From the NCBI GenBank assembly GCA_905147135.1, contig LR990056.1:17246001-17310000 (forward strand): 64,000 bases of DNA, read 5' to 3'. The notes under the pieces were generated by a model that saw only the letters and a program-made list of their open reading frames with translations, was not told the DNA's origin and made no database searches. The stretch is from Blastobasis lacticolella. Its lineage: Eukaryota; Arthropoda; Insecta; Lepidoptera; Blastobasidae. The position numbers and the translations under genes are program-made. Shown piece by piece: positions 13,501 through 26,382 of the stretch (position 1 is its first letter; the number at the start of each line of letters is the position of its first letter).

Positions 13501-16284
13501 TAAATTTACAATCACAATTTTATGAGTTGAAGGGGTCTCCTTTTAAGTAAGGGTTCACTTGTGTCAGGAGGCCCCGTTGTTCTAAACAGAGTTAACAACA
13601 GCAATTTAGTGGGGAACAACATTAAAAATATTTAAAAGAAATATGAAAAAAATAATACGGAACCCAATTTATAATAAACAATTAATAAAAAATAATATAA
13701 GTCACTATACCTACTTTGATTTTAAGAACTGTCGCCCTTGACATCTACTATCCATGCATTAAGGTTGCAAGCAATAAAAAGGCCGACCCGCAGGTGATTT
13801 GTCACTGTGAGGACTAACATCTCCCTGCTGGAAGAAATTTTATTTAGAAATAAGTAAAAATATAATGAAATAAAATAAAAAAACCTTTACTCCACACTGA
13901 CACACGCACAAGTAGTGCCTGCATATGTATGTTATTTCTCTGTATTTCTTTATTGTATGCAATAAACAGTTATAAATAAGATTAAATGCCTCTTGCCTTA
14001 TTACCCTTCAAATCGAAACACAAACAAACAATGTAAGCATTGTTGTTTGGCGGCAGCGATACTCACCGGACTCTTCAGGCTTGTCAGAGTCCTACCACCT
14101 GATAAATAGCTGACGTCAAAGAACTGTCAAATTCACATACAGGTTTGTAATTGAAGAATGCGCTTAGAAGCTAGAATCATAATGCTACAACAAAAATGCT
14201 ATCAAGAATTGTTTATTCCTTTAATTTATGATATGTATTTGTACACAGCAGTAATATACCTGCCTAGGTGTGCCTATTTATTGTTACAGTTTGTGATATG
14301 GTTTGTATGACATAATTACTTCATCATCCGAAATACCTACACATCTATTGCATTTAATCAATAAATAAAATAAAATAAACTAATAGATGTACAAACGCAC
14401 AAAAATGTTCTAAATCACCTTACGTGTATAATTATTTATTTTAAAATTTATTAATCCCCCATCTGTTGCTCTAATAAATAAATAAAACATTTAATTTATA
14501 GCACAGCATAAGCACCTATTCTGTATTTAATCTTCGTTACATTACAGTCTACTTCCATCTTTTTATACCTACTTCGTTTTCCTAAAAAGGATACCTAATT
14601 TTATCACATTGATGTGTATACGCAGGTAAACTGTAAACTCTGTCATATCAGCAAATTGGCTAGCCATCAACAACTCGCGATATTGCATAGCGGTTGCGTT
14701 CACATTATGATTAGCTTTTAACGCCCGTTTTGTTACTACTACTTAAAAAACAGCAGCGCAATTATTATTTGCACGCAAATTTTTTATTTGAATTTTATAA
14801 TTTTAGGAAGACCATATTAGAAATAGAGCGCCAATTATAGGTCTCTACAGATACGTATCAAATTAACATAGATAATACATAGGCATAAATCGATTATATC
14901 ATATTGTGAACGTACTATATCGCTGCGAATACAGCATAAAACGACCGCACGCGCTTTGGAAATGGTCCAGGGACCCGACCGCTATTTTCCAATTTGGACG
15001 CACGTTGTCCTAATTGGCAAATAGTTGTGCGAGTTACGACCATGGTAACTAGGTCGTAATATGGACGCCTGTCACACGACGAACAAAATAAAATAAATAA
15101 ACTAGTTTAAATTAAATGAAAATCACAAAGAATAAAATGGAATAAATCTAAATAAATCAGCTAAAATCCTAAGTTTTATTCCGATTTATCCCGATATATT
15201 CCAATAATTTATCTCAATTTTAGCTAATTCGAAATTCGATTTATCTGGGGATTTATTCCGCTTTTATATTTATTTTATTTAAAAACGGTCGAACGACCAT
15301 TGCCAATTAGAACAGCGCCGTAGTGTTCAATTTGAGTAAGGCGATCGGGCCCTAGGGCATTCTGCAATCCCACTAGCCACTTTGTAAAACGTCGGATTCT
15401 ATATTTAACTGCGACTGACATACCTATACTACTTAATAAATATAAACAAAGTGTAAAAAAGTAAAATAAAGTGTGTTGAACAAAGTATAAAAATAATAAT
15501 GTATAATGAAAGTTGTATGAAATAAAGTAAAATGTAAAGAATGAATTGATTTATTGTTGACTGATGTGTTTGTTTTATTTTCATAAAATGTTGTCCTGTC
15601 ACAATATAAACAACTATCGGTTCATCGTGGATTCATCCGCGCACAGTTCGGATCTTTAAATATTCAATTATCCCGCGGGATCCTTAAATATTCAATTTTT
15701 CCGGGACTGAAAGTACCCCTTGATGCTTGGGAATAATGTATTAACTTTCTGTTAGTGTATTCAAGATCCGTTCGAGTTTTAAAAGGATTTCAACTGTCTG
15801 GTCCGAAGGAAATTTAAGTAGGTAAGTATAATAGGACCACGATAAGTCCGTATTGACTGACAGTAGTAAAAATTATAAAGTGTGGATATGGCAATAATCT
15901 GTCCTTGTCAGTCCTTCTTATAAACATTCGGTTATTTGGCTTAAACTTGTACTTTTAGTTTGTCTATTATTAACCATGCTGAAAATTATCTCCCGCACTT
16001 CCTTTTTAATTGTTTTGCCCATTATTTTGTAATATTTTTCATAACTCATGAAAATAAACAATCCTACAGAAAACAAATTGCTTGTTATGACTTTTATGAA
16101 GGACGTTCTATGACGTTTGAAAAACTTGACATAAGGGTCCATACAGAGATTTTTTAATAAGCGATTCGAACTAACAAACAAACATACAACTGAACGCGTG
16201 CAAGTTCATGTCAAATTTTATTGGTCGCCACGTACTGATGATCATAATCATATATATAGTAAAATAATTATTTTCTTAATTATG
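10535..16284. other. Intergenic, no genes seen
   Basis: Probably begins with the 3' UTR of the UNC93-like gene, but no clear polyadenylation signal was found. It contains a GC-rich inverted pair GGAGCGGAGCGGAGC/CTCCGCTCCGC near 11686-11755, the LINE tail at 12170, repeat C fragments at 13438-13475, 13770-13820 and 14000-14104, and long AT-rich stretches. Confidence 0.5.
12170..12300 (-). repeat. LINE 3' end
   Basis: Antisense copy with GATATCAGCCGAAAGACGGC and GCATCCAGTTGGTACC. Confidence 0.65.
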
Positions 16285-16555
16285 TAAAAACATTAATTGA
16301 ACACAAACCTATGCTCCTACGACGAGGAAAACAACGTGACGAATCTTGCACATTCAGGCGACTGAATGTGTAACCATGATCCAATCTGGTCAGGTTCCCC
16401 TGTTAACAAGGTCACGGAGGTCAGACGGCTGTCGCTCGCTCTGTCCAACTGTCCACTGTAATTGCCTGTTCTGCCAAATCCTGGGTCATGGTCAATTCAG
16501 ACCCCGGGCCTTCGCCCGTGAGAACAGAACCGGGACATTTACGCCAAGATGATCA
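16285..16555 (+). repeat. SINE A, head missing
   Basis: Carries the SINE A body (GTAACCATGATCCAATCTGG) and the 3' end TTTACGCCAAGATGATCATC, without the tRNA-like head. Confidence 0.75.
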
Positions 16556-16563
16556 TCGACTAT

Positions 16564-16973
16564 TGAGGAGTTTTCCAGTAGGTATTGTCAGTTGGTTTCA
16601 AAAAGCATCAATAGATGGCGCACCTACAATTCTGGTATTTAAAAAAAAAACTGTATGATTTTGACAGTGATATCATGCAGCCATCTAATACTATACCTAA
16701 AAATAAAATGTTTATTAATATATAAACATTACTTTTAAAGGTTGAACAAAATGCACAAAGACATATTTTTATGAATAGGCACTATGTTCCATTTTATTAC
16801 AACTTCTAAAATGGTTGAAAACTATTGATAAATACAATATTATGAAATACAATAGTGTTTAGATCCCCTTTGCTAAGAATCCTTTTCAAGCGATTATCAA
16901 TTACCAAATGTTATCGGGCCGCCATCTAGTGAGTGGTTAAGAATGCTTTAGATACCTATTGGAAAACTCCTCA
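16564..16973. mobile_element. 410-bp inverted-end element, copy 1
   Basis: Ends TGAGGAGTTTTCCA and its near-complement TGGAAAACTCCTCA. It aligns over its full length with 63307-63718. Both copies contain GCCATCTAGTGAGTGGTTA near the right end and TAGATGGCGC near the left. Non-coding. Confidence 0.75.
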
Positions 16974-17214
16974 TTCAGATTAAAGAGCTTTTTTCAGCCA
17001 TTTCTGTCCCACTACTATTAATTTTTTTTTATAATAATTATAACATAACCGTGTTACATTGAGTTGTCTGCGTCAAGCGCATCTTAGAAATCTTTTGTAC
17101 AGGGTGTGCAAGACGCTTATTTTATTTGCTACTAGTGGACCCGGCGCGACTTCGTTCGCGTACGCCTACTTTACTCCTACCTACCCTTTTTTTCTTGCTT
17201 ATAAACCTTCCTCA

Positions 17215-17460
17215 AATAAATATGCTTGGACAAATTCACACAGCGCCATCGAGACCCAAAGTAAGCAAAGCTTGTGTTATGAGTGTTAGATAACTGATAA
17301 ACTACATATAAATATACTTTTTTTTAACACATACTTATTATACATACTCCATCTAGACCCGTAACAGAAATTAAAATTTCTGCCCGGCCGGGAATCGAAC
17401 CTGGGACCTCTGCGTGGCGACCAGCATGTTAACCAACTGATAACGCAGGTCGTCGCGTCT
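17215..17460 (-). repeat. SINE B
   Basis: Antisense copy running from GGACAAATTCACACAGCG through ACCCGTAACAGAAATT to the head GCCCGGCCGGGAATCGAACC. Confidence 0.75.
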
Positions 17461-18019
17461 ATAGATACATAGGAACAGACGGCGGGAAGCGACTTTTTTT
17501 ATACTATGTATGCATGTATGTATGTTTGTATAAGACATAATCGTGTTACAAATCATGAGTTATCTGCGTCAAACTTGAGTGACACACGAGTGTGCAAGAT
17601 TCTCATTTTATTTGCTAAGGAAAGACCAACAGCAGTAAATTATACACAGAGATAACAATACTACGTTTTATAATAATCTAGCCAGACATTGGCCCGCCTG
17701 GTAAACGACGATCGATTGATCTTTGTCTACATAGAAAAGCCAATTTATTGTGGTCTAAAGAGATATTCGCTTTCTTTGTTTCATCATGTACAGTAGGTAT
17801 CACTGACATTGTAATGATCGAGATTTCTCTGAGCTGTCTTGGTAACATTTGTTCACTGTCGAATAACTTGGTTTGGGATCGTATCCCTCGAGAAATACTT
17901 AGCATAACTCGCCATAACGGAAGGAGCAATTCCAAATAAAACACGTATGTTGTTTACCACGAAACAGCAGGGCAATCCAAAAACAACAACATTTCGCCTC
18001 AGTACGTGTTACAGTAGAA

Positions 18020-19267
18020 ATGTTGCGTTACATCTGGCTCGTCGTGTTGGTCCGGAGCCACGCAAAGCCCTGGAAAGCAGCGCCCGAGGATTCCACTCTC
18101 GACGGCAGATTGAGACAAGTCCACATCTTCTACAGACATGCACACAGCGAGCCAGAATACAGCTTTCCTAATGACCCTAACAAAAACGCCTCGGTCTGGA
18201 AGCACGGCCCAGGTGAACTGACTATACACGGACGCCATCAAGCTTATCAGTTTGGAAGTATGTTGCGGAAAAGATACGGCTCACTTCTCCCAGAATCTCT
18301 TGCATGGAAGACTGTAAGGGCCACATCATCGAATTTAACGACAGCAATGATGACCAGTGCAGCAGTCTTAGCCGGCCTGATTCCACCCGGAAATGATGAT
18401 AGATGGGATACACTGAACTGGCAACCCGCCGCCGTATACCCAGACGAGTTCTTGCAACCGCATTTGGATTGCCCAGCCTATTTAGCAAGACTACAGACTA
18501 CGAACAATTTAAACGCAAAGGCGCCGTTAACTAGTAACTCAGATGATATATACGATTACGTTACCAAAAAATGCGGAGTAACTGTCAAAGATCCGGTGGC
18601 ATTGCGGCGTATATACTTTTGTCTGGAGAGTGAGAGGCAGGTAGGTCTGATTTTGCCGCCGTGGGTAGCGAAAGTAATAGATTATGGCATGGGGAAACTT
18701 GTAGCTATGAGTTATTGGACTAACAAAGAAGATGCAAGATTAAGATTAGGTCCCTTGTTAAGAAGATTATTTGATTTCGACAACTCCAATGTTCAACAGA
18801 CAGTCCATTTGTACTGCACTCACGATGTCGTGATCGGGACTCTGCTATCTGCTTTGGCTATAAACGCGACTGAGGCACCAGATTTCTTGTCAGCATTCGT
18901 CATTGAGTTCCGGGAGCGTGCAGGACACATTCACACCCAGCTATGGTACAGGAATGGTGTGTACGACGAGTTCAAGTGGTTGATGATACTCGAATGCGGG
19001 ATGCGGTGTCCCATCAACAATTTTCGAAGCACCATCGAGCAATTGATTCCTGAAGATTGGGGCGCAGAATGTGGCAAGGTTGTCCGGGGGACGTATAAGC
19101 TAGCAAATGCAGAAAATTCATTCAAATCAAATTCAAACTACTCAGTGTTCTTTCTGTCTTTACCACTCGTATTGGTTCTCACGTGCTTATTTATTGTCAT
19201 TTGCGGGAGGAGGACCAGACAAGTTCTGGCAAGGCTCTGCCGGGCTCATAAAGCTGGTAAATTATGA
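18020..19267 (+). CDS. Histidine acid phosphatase-like protein, intronless, probable type I membrane protein
   Basis: A single 415-residue open frame. It has a hydrophobic N-terminus (residues 1-15, likely signal peptide), a histidine phosphatase domain, a hydrophobic segment at about 377-396 and a basic tail (CGRRTRQ), so it is probably an ecto- or lysosomal-facing type I protein. Family marks are FYRHAHSEP at 37-45, VRATSSN at 99-105, LAGLIPP at 117-123 and the proton-donor motif CTHD at 266-269. In active family members the first motif is RHGxRxP; here R39 and H40 remain, but Gly is A41 and the second Arg is S43. The Arg expected six residues after R100 is L106. The fold is probably intact while phosphate-binding residues are missing, so this may be a pseudoenzyme or have changed specificity. 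Insect members usually have introns, so the lack of any suggests an old retrocopy. Two nearby ATG-started frames in other phases are shadows. No clear TATA box was seen. Confidence 0.82.
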   Translation: MLRYIWLVVLVRSHAKPWKAAPEDSTLDGRLRQVHIFYRHAHSEPEYSFPNDPNKNASVWKHGPGELTIHGRHQAYQFGSMLRKRYGSLLPESLAWKTVRATSSNLTTAMMTSAAVLAGLIPPGNDDRWDTLNWQPAAVYPDEFLQPHLDCPAYLARLQTTNNLNAKAPLTSNSDDIYDYVTKKCGVTVKDPVALRRIYFCLESERQVGLILPPWVAKVIDYGMGKLVAMSYWTNKEDARLRLGPLLRRLFDFDNSNVQQTVHLYCTHDVVIGTLLSALAINATEAPDFLSAFVIEFRERAGHIHTQLWYRNGVYDEFKWLMILECGMRCPINNFRSTIEQLIPEDWGAECGKVVRGTYKLANAENSFKSNSNYSVFFLSLPLVLVLTCLFIVICGRRTRQVLARLCRAHKAGKL

Positions 19268-21013
19268 AAGAAGTTCTGAAGATCAGTAGAAATGTGTAGA
19301 GCACGTACACGTACGAGTATAATACGAGAGCATAATTAAATACTTTTGCACTAGTGTGCAGTTGTTAAAAGGTGTTTTATCTACACTCGTATCGTAATGT
19401 TCCAATTACATATTCGAAAACAGTCGTTTAAGGAGACACTTATTTCACGCCAGTCCACAAAATTTTAAAAAATTACTTTTCGATGCAGCATTTCCCATAC
19501 TAATTTCATTACAGCGGTAACGTAAAATAACTTTTTAATCATTATGCAACACTTATATTTTTTAAATTCTTGTGGGGCGCCTTGACACGGTCAAATGTAG
19601 GCTGAATACCTAAATGTCTTTAACCAATTCAAAATTGAAATTTTCCTGTCTATATTTGTGAGTATTTATTTTCCCGCTAAATAGAATATTTTTTCTAATT
19701 GTTGTTATTTGTGATTGCTTTTCTTGTTTGAAGCAAATAAATAGATAAATGTGAAAGTAGTGACGTGAATTTCCCGCCGCTTGATATCCGTGACGCGCCG
19801 CTTGGCATCCAGCAATGTTGTAAAAATTATAAGTACGAAATTTTAACATGAAAATATGAGTGTAGATAAAGTTGTGTATGCAACTGCATATAATTAGGTA
19901 TTAAAACACTCGTGTCATACTATTATACACAGATAAACAGACACTCATGTTTTAATACCCCCTTTTATATGACAGTTGCATAAACTACTATTATACCATT
20001 CACGAATTACCTTTTTACTTATTACATAAAAAATACCCTGGGGGTAAAAGATGAGTCCTTTTGGCTTAAAGGACAGGTAATTCTCCCTTCTTTTAGCAAA
20101 CTGATGTTGGCTTAAGATGCAACAAATACCGTGAATGTTGTAATGGCAAAGGAAAATTTTCTTGAAGTGGTAATGCAGTGGTAACGTGTGTGTAATGTGT
20201 AGGACCTACATTATTTATATTATATCTCAGCGATTTAGGCACTCGAATTAAGGATAGCAGCGGTGACCGCCGCTCTGGTTGGTTCCTAGCGCAGAGGATA
20301 GCCATTGCCATACAGCGCGGTAATGCTGCTGGTGTAATGGGTACCTTTGCGCCGGGAACAATCAGGGGCGGGTTATTTGATTTTTTGTAATTATTTATTT
20401 TTATTATCAGGTTAATTCTTTTTACTTTTTGTATCATATTACTATATAAATTTGTTTTCATTAGAATTAGTATCTGTCATGTAAATATTATTTCCTAATA
20501 AATTCTATTTATTTTATATCTTCAAATGTGAAGTGCGTAGGTAGTTGATAAGTATTTTTCTTGTATACAAAATCTATTTGGTTGACCAATCGTGAACTGA
20601 TACTGGTAGTAATATGATAATGTTATGTTAGGCTTTATCTTTCTTGTTGTAAATAATATTATCCGAGGTCAGGGCTAGAGTTGTAGTAATGATTGATGTA
20701 CAAGTTATTGAATGATAGGACCTAAGGGGTTACTCTCTAACACCCGGTTCAATGAACTGTTGTCGGTATAGATATTACTTAGCTTAAATAACTAGGGTAA
20801 TAAATAATTTCAAATTGTTCTATTTAAATTTTAACATAAGTACGTACTTACTTTTAAATTTAACTATGTAATTTTAGACTTAAGTTTTCTTGAATAAATT
20901 ATTTATTTATTTATTATTTATTTTAGATACTGAGCTATCATCCGTTTACTGCACAAACATGAAGAAAAGATTAATAGCTTTAGGCACTTTTAAAGCTGCT
21001 ACAATAAAAAAAT
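19268..21013. other. Intergenic, no genes seen
   Basis: AT-rich. A repeat E-like fragment lies at 20250-20365 (GGTAATGCTGCTGGTGTAAT), and a TTATTTATTTATT run at about 20898-20922. Confidence 0.5.
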
Positions 21014-21625
21014 AATCATCTTGGCGTTAATGTCCCGGTTGTGCTCTAGCGCACGAGGGTGCGGGGTCCGCCGTGACCATGATCCAGGATTTGACAGATC
21101 AGGTATGTACATCAGATTTCCGTGACCCTGCTACCAGGGAACCTGACCAGATTGGATCATGGTTACACATTCAGGTGACTGAATGCGCAGGTTTTATCAC
21201 GACGTTTTCCCTCACCGTAAGAGCACAGGTTAGCATTCAACTAATGTACACAACTCAGAAAAGAGTCATTGGTACTTCGCCGTAGTGGGATTGACGACCT
21301 GAGTGGTTCAATGGTCAACATGCCGGTCTGCCACGCAAGAGGTCCCGGGTTCGATTCCCGGCCGGGCAGAAATTGAAATGATGAATTTTAATTTCTGTTA
21401 CGGGTCTGGGTGTTCTATGTATAATAAGTATGTATTTAAAAAGTATTTAAGTAGTATATCAGTTATCTAGCACCCATAGCACAAGCTTTGCTTAGTTTGG
21501 GGCTAGATGGCGCTGTGTGAATTTGTCCACGAATATTAATTTATTAATTTAATTTATTTATTTGAACCCGGTACCTCTCACTTTTGAGTTGGATACCTTA
21601 ACCACTCGGGCACAGACGCTCCTAC
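21014..21625 (-). repeat. SINE A interrupted by a SINE B insertion
   Basis: The tail and body lie at 21014-21292. The tRNA-like head resumes at about 21563 with TTGAACCCGGTACCTC after an inserted SINE B. The junction falls inside the B box. Confidence 0.75.
21293..21563 (+). repeat. SINE B (tRNA-headed), full length
   Basis: The head GACCTGAGTGGTTCAATGG and B box GGTTCGATTCCCGG are followed by a body with ACGGGTCTGGGTGTTCTATG and a 3' end GTGTGAATTTGTCCACGAAT, then an ATTTATTT tail. It is nested within SINE A. Confidence 0.8.
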
Positions 21626-22234
21626 AACGACGCACTTCTGAAGCTGATTGGCCCATATTTTTTATCGTTATTTATAGGAACCGGGCATTGGTATAGGCAT
21701 AGCATAAGTCTACCAGGTAGAACAACATGGGGTTCTTCAAGAAAGGGGTTAAAAGGTTTTTACGGGGTCGGCAACGCGTGGGTGATGCCACTGGTATTGC
21801 AAACGTCCATAGGCTGCGGTGACTGCTTACCATCAGGCAGGCCGCAAGCTTGTTTGCCACCTTAGTGGTATATAAAAAAAAACGTAGTTTATTTTAAATT
21901 ATTATCAATAAGCTTGCATTTGTCTTCTACTCACCTGATAGAAAGCGACGATGAGGTCGAAGATGTAGCATGCGTGTCTACAAGATACCTTTTCACTCTT
22001 GACTTGAAGGCCCCAAGGTTATACTTATCGGGGAACAGTGACTCAGGCAGAGAGTTCTAGTTCTTTGCAGAGCGCATAAGAAAAGTGTTGATTACTAGTT
22101 GGAGGTGAGTAGTAGTTTCTTCCGTGGCCGTGTGGAGTCCGGCATAGAAGAATAGCACCAACCCATACACTCGTGGGTGTCGTACAAGGTGACTAATGAT
22201 TTCGAGGTCAAATATCTAGTCTTCGTAGGCTGGA

Positions 22235-22375
22235 AAATGTACAGCAGCGTTTTCCATTGTCATAGTTATAACACTGCGATCTCCAACTCGCCTGCCTTAC
22301 GTGGAGATTATGGCAATAACCTCCCTTTTCGTGGGAGAGGCCCTTAAATCCTGCAGTGGACTGTTATGGGATGAT
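22235..22375 (+). repeat. Repeat F fragment
   Basis: Opposite-strand partial copy: AGCAGCGTTTTCCATTGTC through CCTGCAGTGGACTGTTATGG. Confidence 0.65.
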
Positions 22376-23094
22376 TTGTAGTTTTTTTTGTACTAGGCTG
22401 AGGAGTAGTTTCTTCTGAACAATGTTATCTCCATCAAATCCTTTAATAGAAGTTGAGAACTTGCTTCAACTTTAAGTTAATTTAAGGCCGTGGTCCTTAC
22501 GGGATGTAAGCGAGGCATCATAATTTAGTTGTTTTGGCTTTAATGTTTCCATAGGGACAAAAGTTATTTAGGAGAAGCAAATGTCGGACTTGAATATTGC
22601 ATTACTTCGGGATGACTTCGGATAAGTAGTTTTAATATGTGAAGGAACTATTTTAAGAGGGTTTTCTGGTAAATTTTATTTTAATAGCTAGTGTAGGTAG
22701 GGTGGGTATATGCTTTATGTTATACTATTGAACTTAACGCGACTTCGTTCGCGTACACCTTTTTTATGCGCTTATTACACATTCCTAAATTCAGTGACTG
22801 AATTCATGAACAAAAAGCGTGAGAGCAAATAAAAGTAGAATGTATTGCTCATAGAATAAGGTCCATTTTTGTATCACTTATATTAAGTCACGCGTCGCTC
22901 CGCTTATCAAAAATCCGAGATACAAAAATGGTCCGAGATACAAGTAGATAGGTAAAAAAAAATACTTACTTCTAGGAATACCTATATTTGTTATTAAGAA
23001 TTATATTTATAGGCGAACGATCAAGCGGATGGACAGTGATCACCGCCACCTATAGGTGGCGTAACGCCAGGAGAGTCGCGAATAGAGAAAAAGA

Positions 23095-23405
23095 AATCAT
23101 CTTGACGTTAATGTCCCGGTTGTGCTCTCGCAAACGAGGACCCGGGTTCCGCCTTGACCATGATCCAGGATTTGACAGCTCAGGTGATTTGATCAGACCA
23201 GTTTAGCGACTGCCATCTGACCTCCGTGACCCTGTTAACAGGTGAACCTGACCAGATTGGATAACGGTTAGACATTCAGTCGCCTGAATGTGCAGGTTTC
23301 ATACGACGTTTTCCCTCACCGTAAGAGCATCAATCGATGCTCTCATCAATGATGACTAATCCGTGTTCAACTAATGTACATAACTCAAATAACAGTCATT
23401 GGTAC
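23095..23405 (-). repeat. SINE A, head truncated
   Basis: Reads antisense from CATCTTGACGTTAATGTCCC to AACAGTCATTGGTACAT; the tRNA-like head is lost. Confidence 0.75.
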
Positions 23406-23584
23406 ATCGCTTACGATCAATTCCACCGACGCTCTAAAGATAACCTTTATAAAGGAAAGGGCAGTATATCAGCATTTAAGTCGTAGATATCGCCCTATGT
23501 CCATCGTCCCAGCGACCAGTAACGTGTTGACTTTTATCGTTCTGTTCTACGAACGGAGCAATCTCGGTCAGGGAGTACGTTTTT

Positions 23585-23835
23585 ATCATCATCACAGCCC
23601 ATAACCGTCCACTGCAGTACTTACGGCCTCTTCCACGAAACGGGAGGTTGTAATCTCCACGCTTGAGTTGGAGATCACAGTTTATTAAATATAGCAATGG
23701 GAAACGCTGCTGCCCATTTTCCAGTTTACGAACACTCTAGAAGTTTTGCCTCGAAAACATTAGTCGCCTTATTTGACACCCACGAGTGTAAGGGGTGCTA
23801 TTCTAGTCTGCCGGACACCATACGGCTACAGTACC
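23585..23835 (-). repeat. Repeat F
   Basis: Copy from CATCATCACAGCCCATAACC to GCCGGACACCATACGGC, with small deletions. Confidence 0.7.
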
Positions 23836-23839
23836 CTTA

Positions 23840-25459
23840 TAGGAAAAGTAAATCCACTGCGGACAGGGTGCGCGAGGTGGTGTACGTTACTCAGCGAGCG
23901 CGAGACGGGCCGCCAGGTGGCTAATTGCGTAACGCCGTTGCCAACAGCTCTCTGATTTCAATGATTGAAATTTTAATTTTTGCGACGTATCGTCGCAACG
24001 AACCATCCAAGCGGTATGGTTCGCAAACACAAGAAAGCCGCCAAGCCTACGTCCTGCATGCACCGCACACCGAGGCAGTATATCGAATTGGTTGAGACGC
24101 CAGGCTTCACTGCGTGTCGTCGAGGCACACGTTGAGAATCGGCTCAATGGTAGACTTCAGCGTAGTGTCGATAGAAGAGACATTTTTGGGACATAACCAA
24201 AAGGGGGTAGTTCTCAACAGGTATGTAACCTAAGTAAAGCGAAGCAAGTACGCAGCAAGAATAAAGCGACGTGGTCGGAAAGCTTGCTAAACGATCATGA
24301 ACGCCCCGTAGGCTGATTACGTAGCTGTTGCTAACAATTATTTGATTTCATTGGTTGAAATTGTAATTTTTGCGACGTATCATCGATTTCTTTTCGAGAT
24401 CGAGATTATATTGTTTAAATCCTTTCTGAATCAAATAATTGGCAAAGTAGTTTCGTCTATAAGTAAAGAAACTTTTGTAGGTAGACATCCGGCGAGTATA
24501 TAAAACTAGTGTGGGAGAATTAGAAACTTTTATGAACATTCCTAAACTTTTATAAACATTTATCAACATGTACGTTTACTAATACGAGAAAATACTAAAG
24601 TCGCAATGCAGCATGAAGATGTATCTAAATCATGGAACATTATTAGATCTTGGAACATATGTTGCAAGTAGCTAGAAACTGTTCCCAACATCTGGAAACA
24701 AAACATATAATCAAGATGCCTTCAAGGCTACAGTGAATAAGCTGTTCCAAAACGGGCATGCTCCATCTTCGGCCGCATCGTCACTTACAACCAGGTGAGA
24801 TTGTGGTCAAATACATGTCTTGTCTAATACAAAAAAAAAGAAAAAAAAATGCGAAAGAGTTTCTACGTGTGCGAACTATTACTTCACGAATACGCTGCGA
24901 AACGAGCTCACTGTCGCACGCCACTTTCGAGCTCGTATAGATAAAATAATATTGTACCTATATGTGTTTATAGCAAGTATGTCACCGAGAACACGCATGA
25001 CATCAACAAACCTAGTATGTTATTTAACTGAATTAAACCGCAGTTCGCTAATGTTATCATTTAATGTAACTAAAGGTCGTGGTATTTTGCACTGTCACTG
25101 TAGATCTGTTTTGTGATCTGTAGACTGTTCGCAAAACAGGAATTTCAGCGCGGTGTGAATAAGGGGTAAATATACTCCCTAGAGAAAAAAACAATTACTG
25201 ATTTATTATACTCAATATGCAAAGACACAGAGGATGAATGAGAAGGATTAAAGATGAAAACAGAAACAAGGAACTTTTTCCCACCTCACACTATAGTTGT
25301 GGAATGAACTACCTGGAGAGATTTTCCCTGGAGAGTACATACATGGAGTTCGTCAAGAAAGAGAGCCTATGGAAAGCTGCGGTGACTGCTTACCATCAGG
25401 CAGGCCGTAAGCTTGTTTGCCACCTTTGTGATATAAAAAATAACCGAAATCTGACAAAC
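23840..25459. other. Intergenic repeat patchwork
   Basis: Two related stretches near 23955 and 24350 share ATTTTTGCGACGTATC. GCATCGTCACTTAC with CCAGGTGAGAT near 24775 recurs near 37935. A repeat D fragment lies at 25295-25430. No gene. Confidence 0.45.
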
Positions 25460-26193
25460 TACAAGCTATTTCAAGGATTTGATAGCGTAATATTGAAAAT
25501 ATGATCAAGCTACGTTCGTATGGAGCGCGCTCAGGGAACACTCCTCTTAAAAACTAGCGTGCGTTTGTAAAATGACCCTTGCTGCTACGACTCAAGAGTT
25601 TTTGAACACCGAAGCAGTGGAATTTTCCCGTTTTAATGTCAACATAACCTCAAACCACACATTTCCTGCTATAGCTCTTTAGGAATTGCGTACAATGCCT
25701 AGGAAAGACTTACATTTCCTAGGAAATGTATACAATTCCTTGGGTTCACACAATTTCGGTAACATGTATATGTATTTACAAACCTGAAAAGAATCGGGAA
25801 TACACGTACACCTAGATATAGACAAATCTTTATGCAATTCCATCTACATTAATTACGCTTACGTTAAGGTTCAAGAAGTCGTATCGATAAATTGAATGAC
25901 TGCTTTTGCTACAAAGTATATGATTGTGTCACGAGTTATGAGTATAAATCTTTATTTGTTAAGAACATGGTTCAAATGAGGTCTCTTGGATAGGATAGGA
26001 TAAATAATATTTCCAAGTAAATCATGGTTTGGTTATTATCAGCAAAAAATAAAGCAACTTTCTTCAACAAGTATTGACAAATAACTTATAAATAACTAAT
26101 AAATCATTAACGTCTATATTTGTTGGTCGAATTCCTCATTCAATTTCGCAGGGACATAAATGAATAAATGGGCTCTAAAATATTACTACTCTT

Positions 26194-26199
26194 TTTATT
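26194..26199 (-). terminator. Polyadenylation signal of P450 gene 1
   Basis: An AATAAA hexamer on the minus strand about 185 bases past the stop codon, in an AT-rich 3' region. The same region is conserved downstream of gene 2. Confidence 0.5.
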
Positions 26200-26382
26200 T
26201 ATAAACAAAACAAACAAAACATAGTCAATAGCATAGAATATTGATAAATCAATAGCTAAAATACATGCCACATATTAAATATAGCAAAACAAGCTAATAA
26301 AGTTCCTTCATATCAATGTCAATAATTATAATAAAGTCAACAATACATTTCTTCTCTTCCTTAGACTTCTGTTAAGAAAGTC

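Noticed and set aside
21293..21368. tRNA-like sequences with A and B boxes (also at 1067, 44493, 47073, 48789, 59596)
   Set aside because: The 5' and 3' ends do not pair into an acceptor stem, and each continues into a shared SINE body, so they are SINE heads and not tRNA genes.
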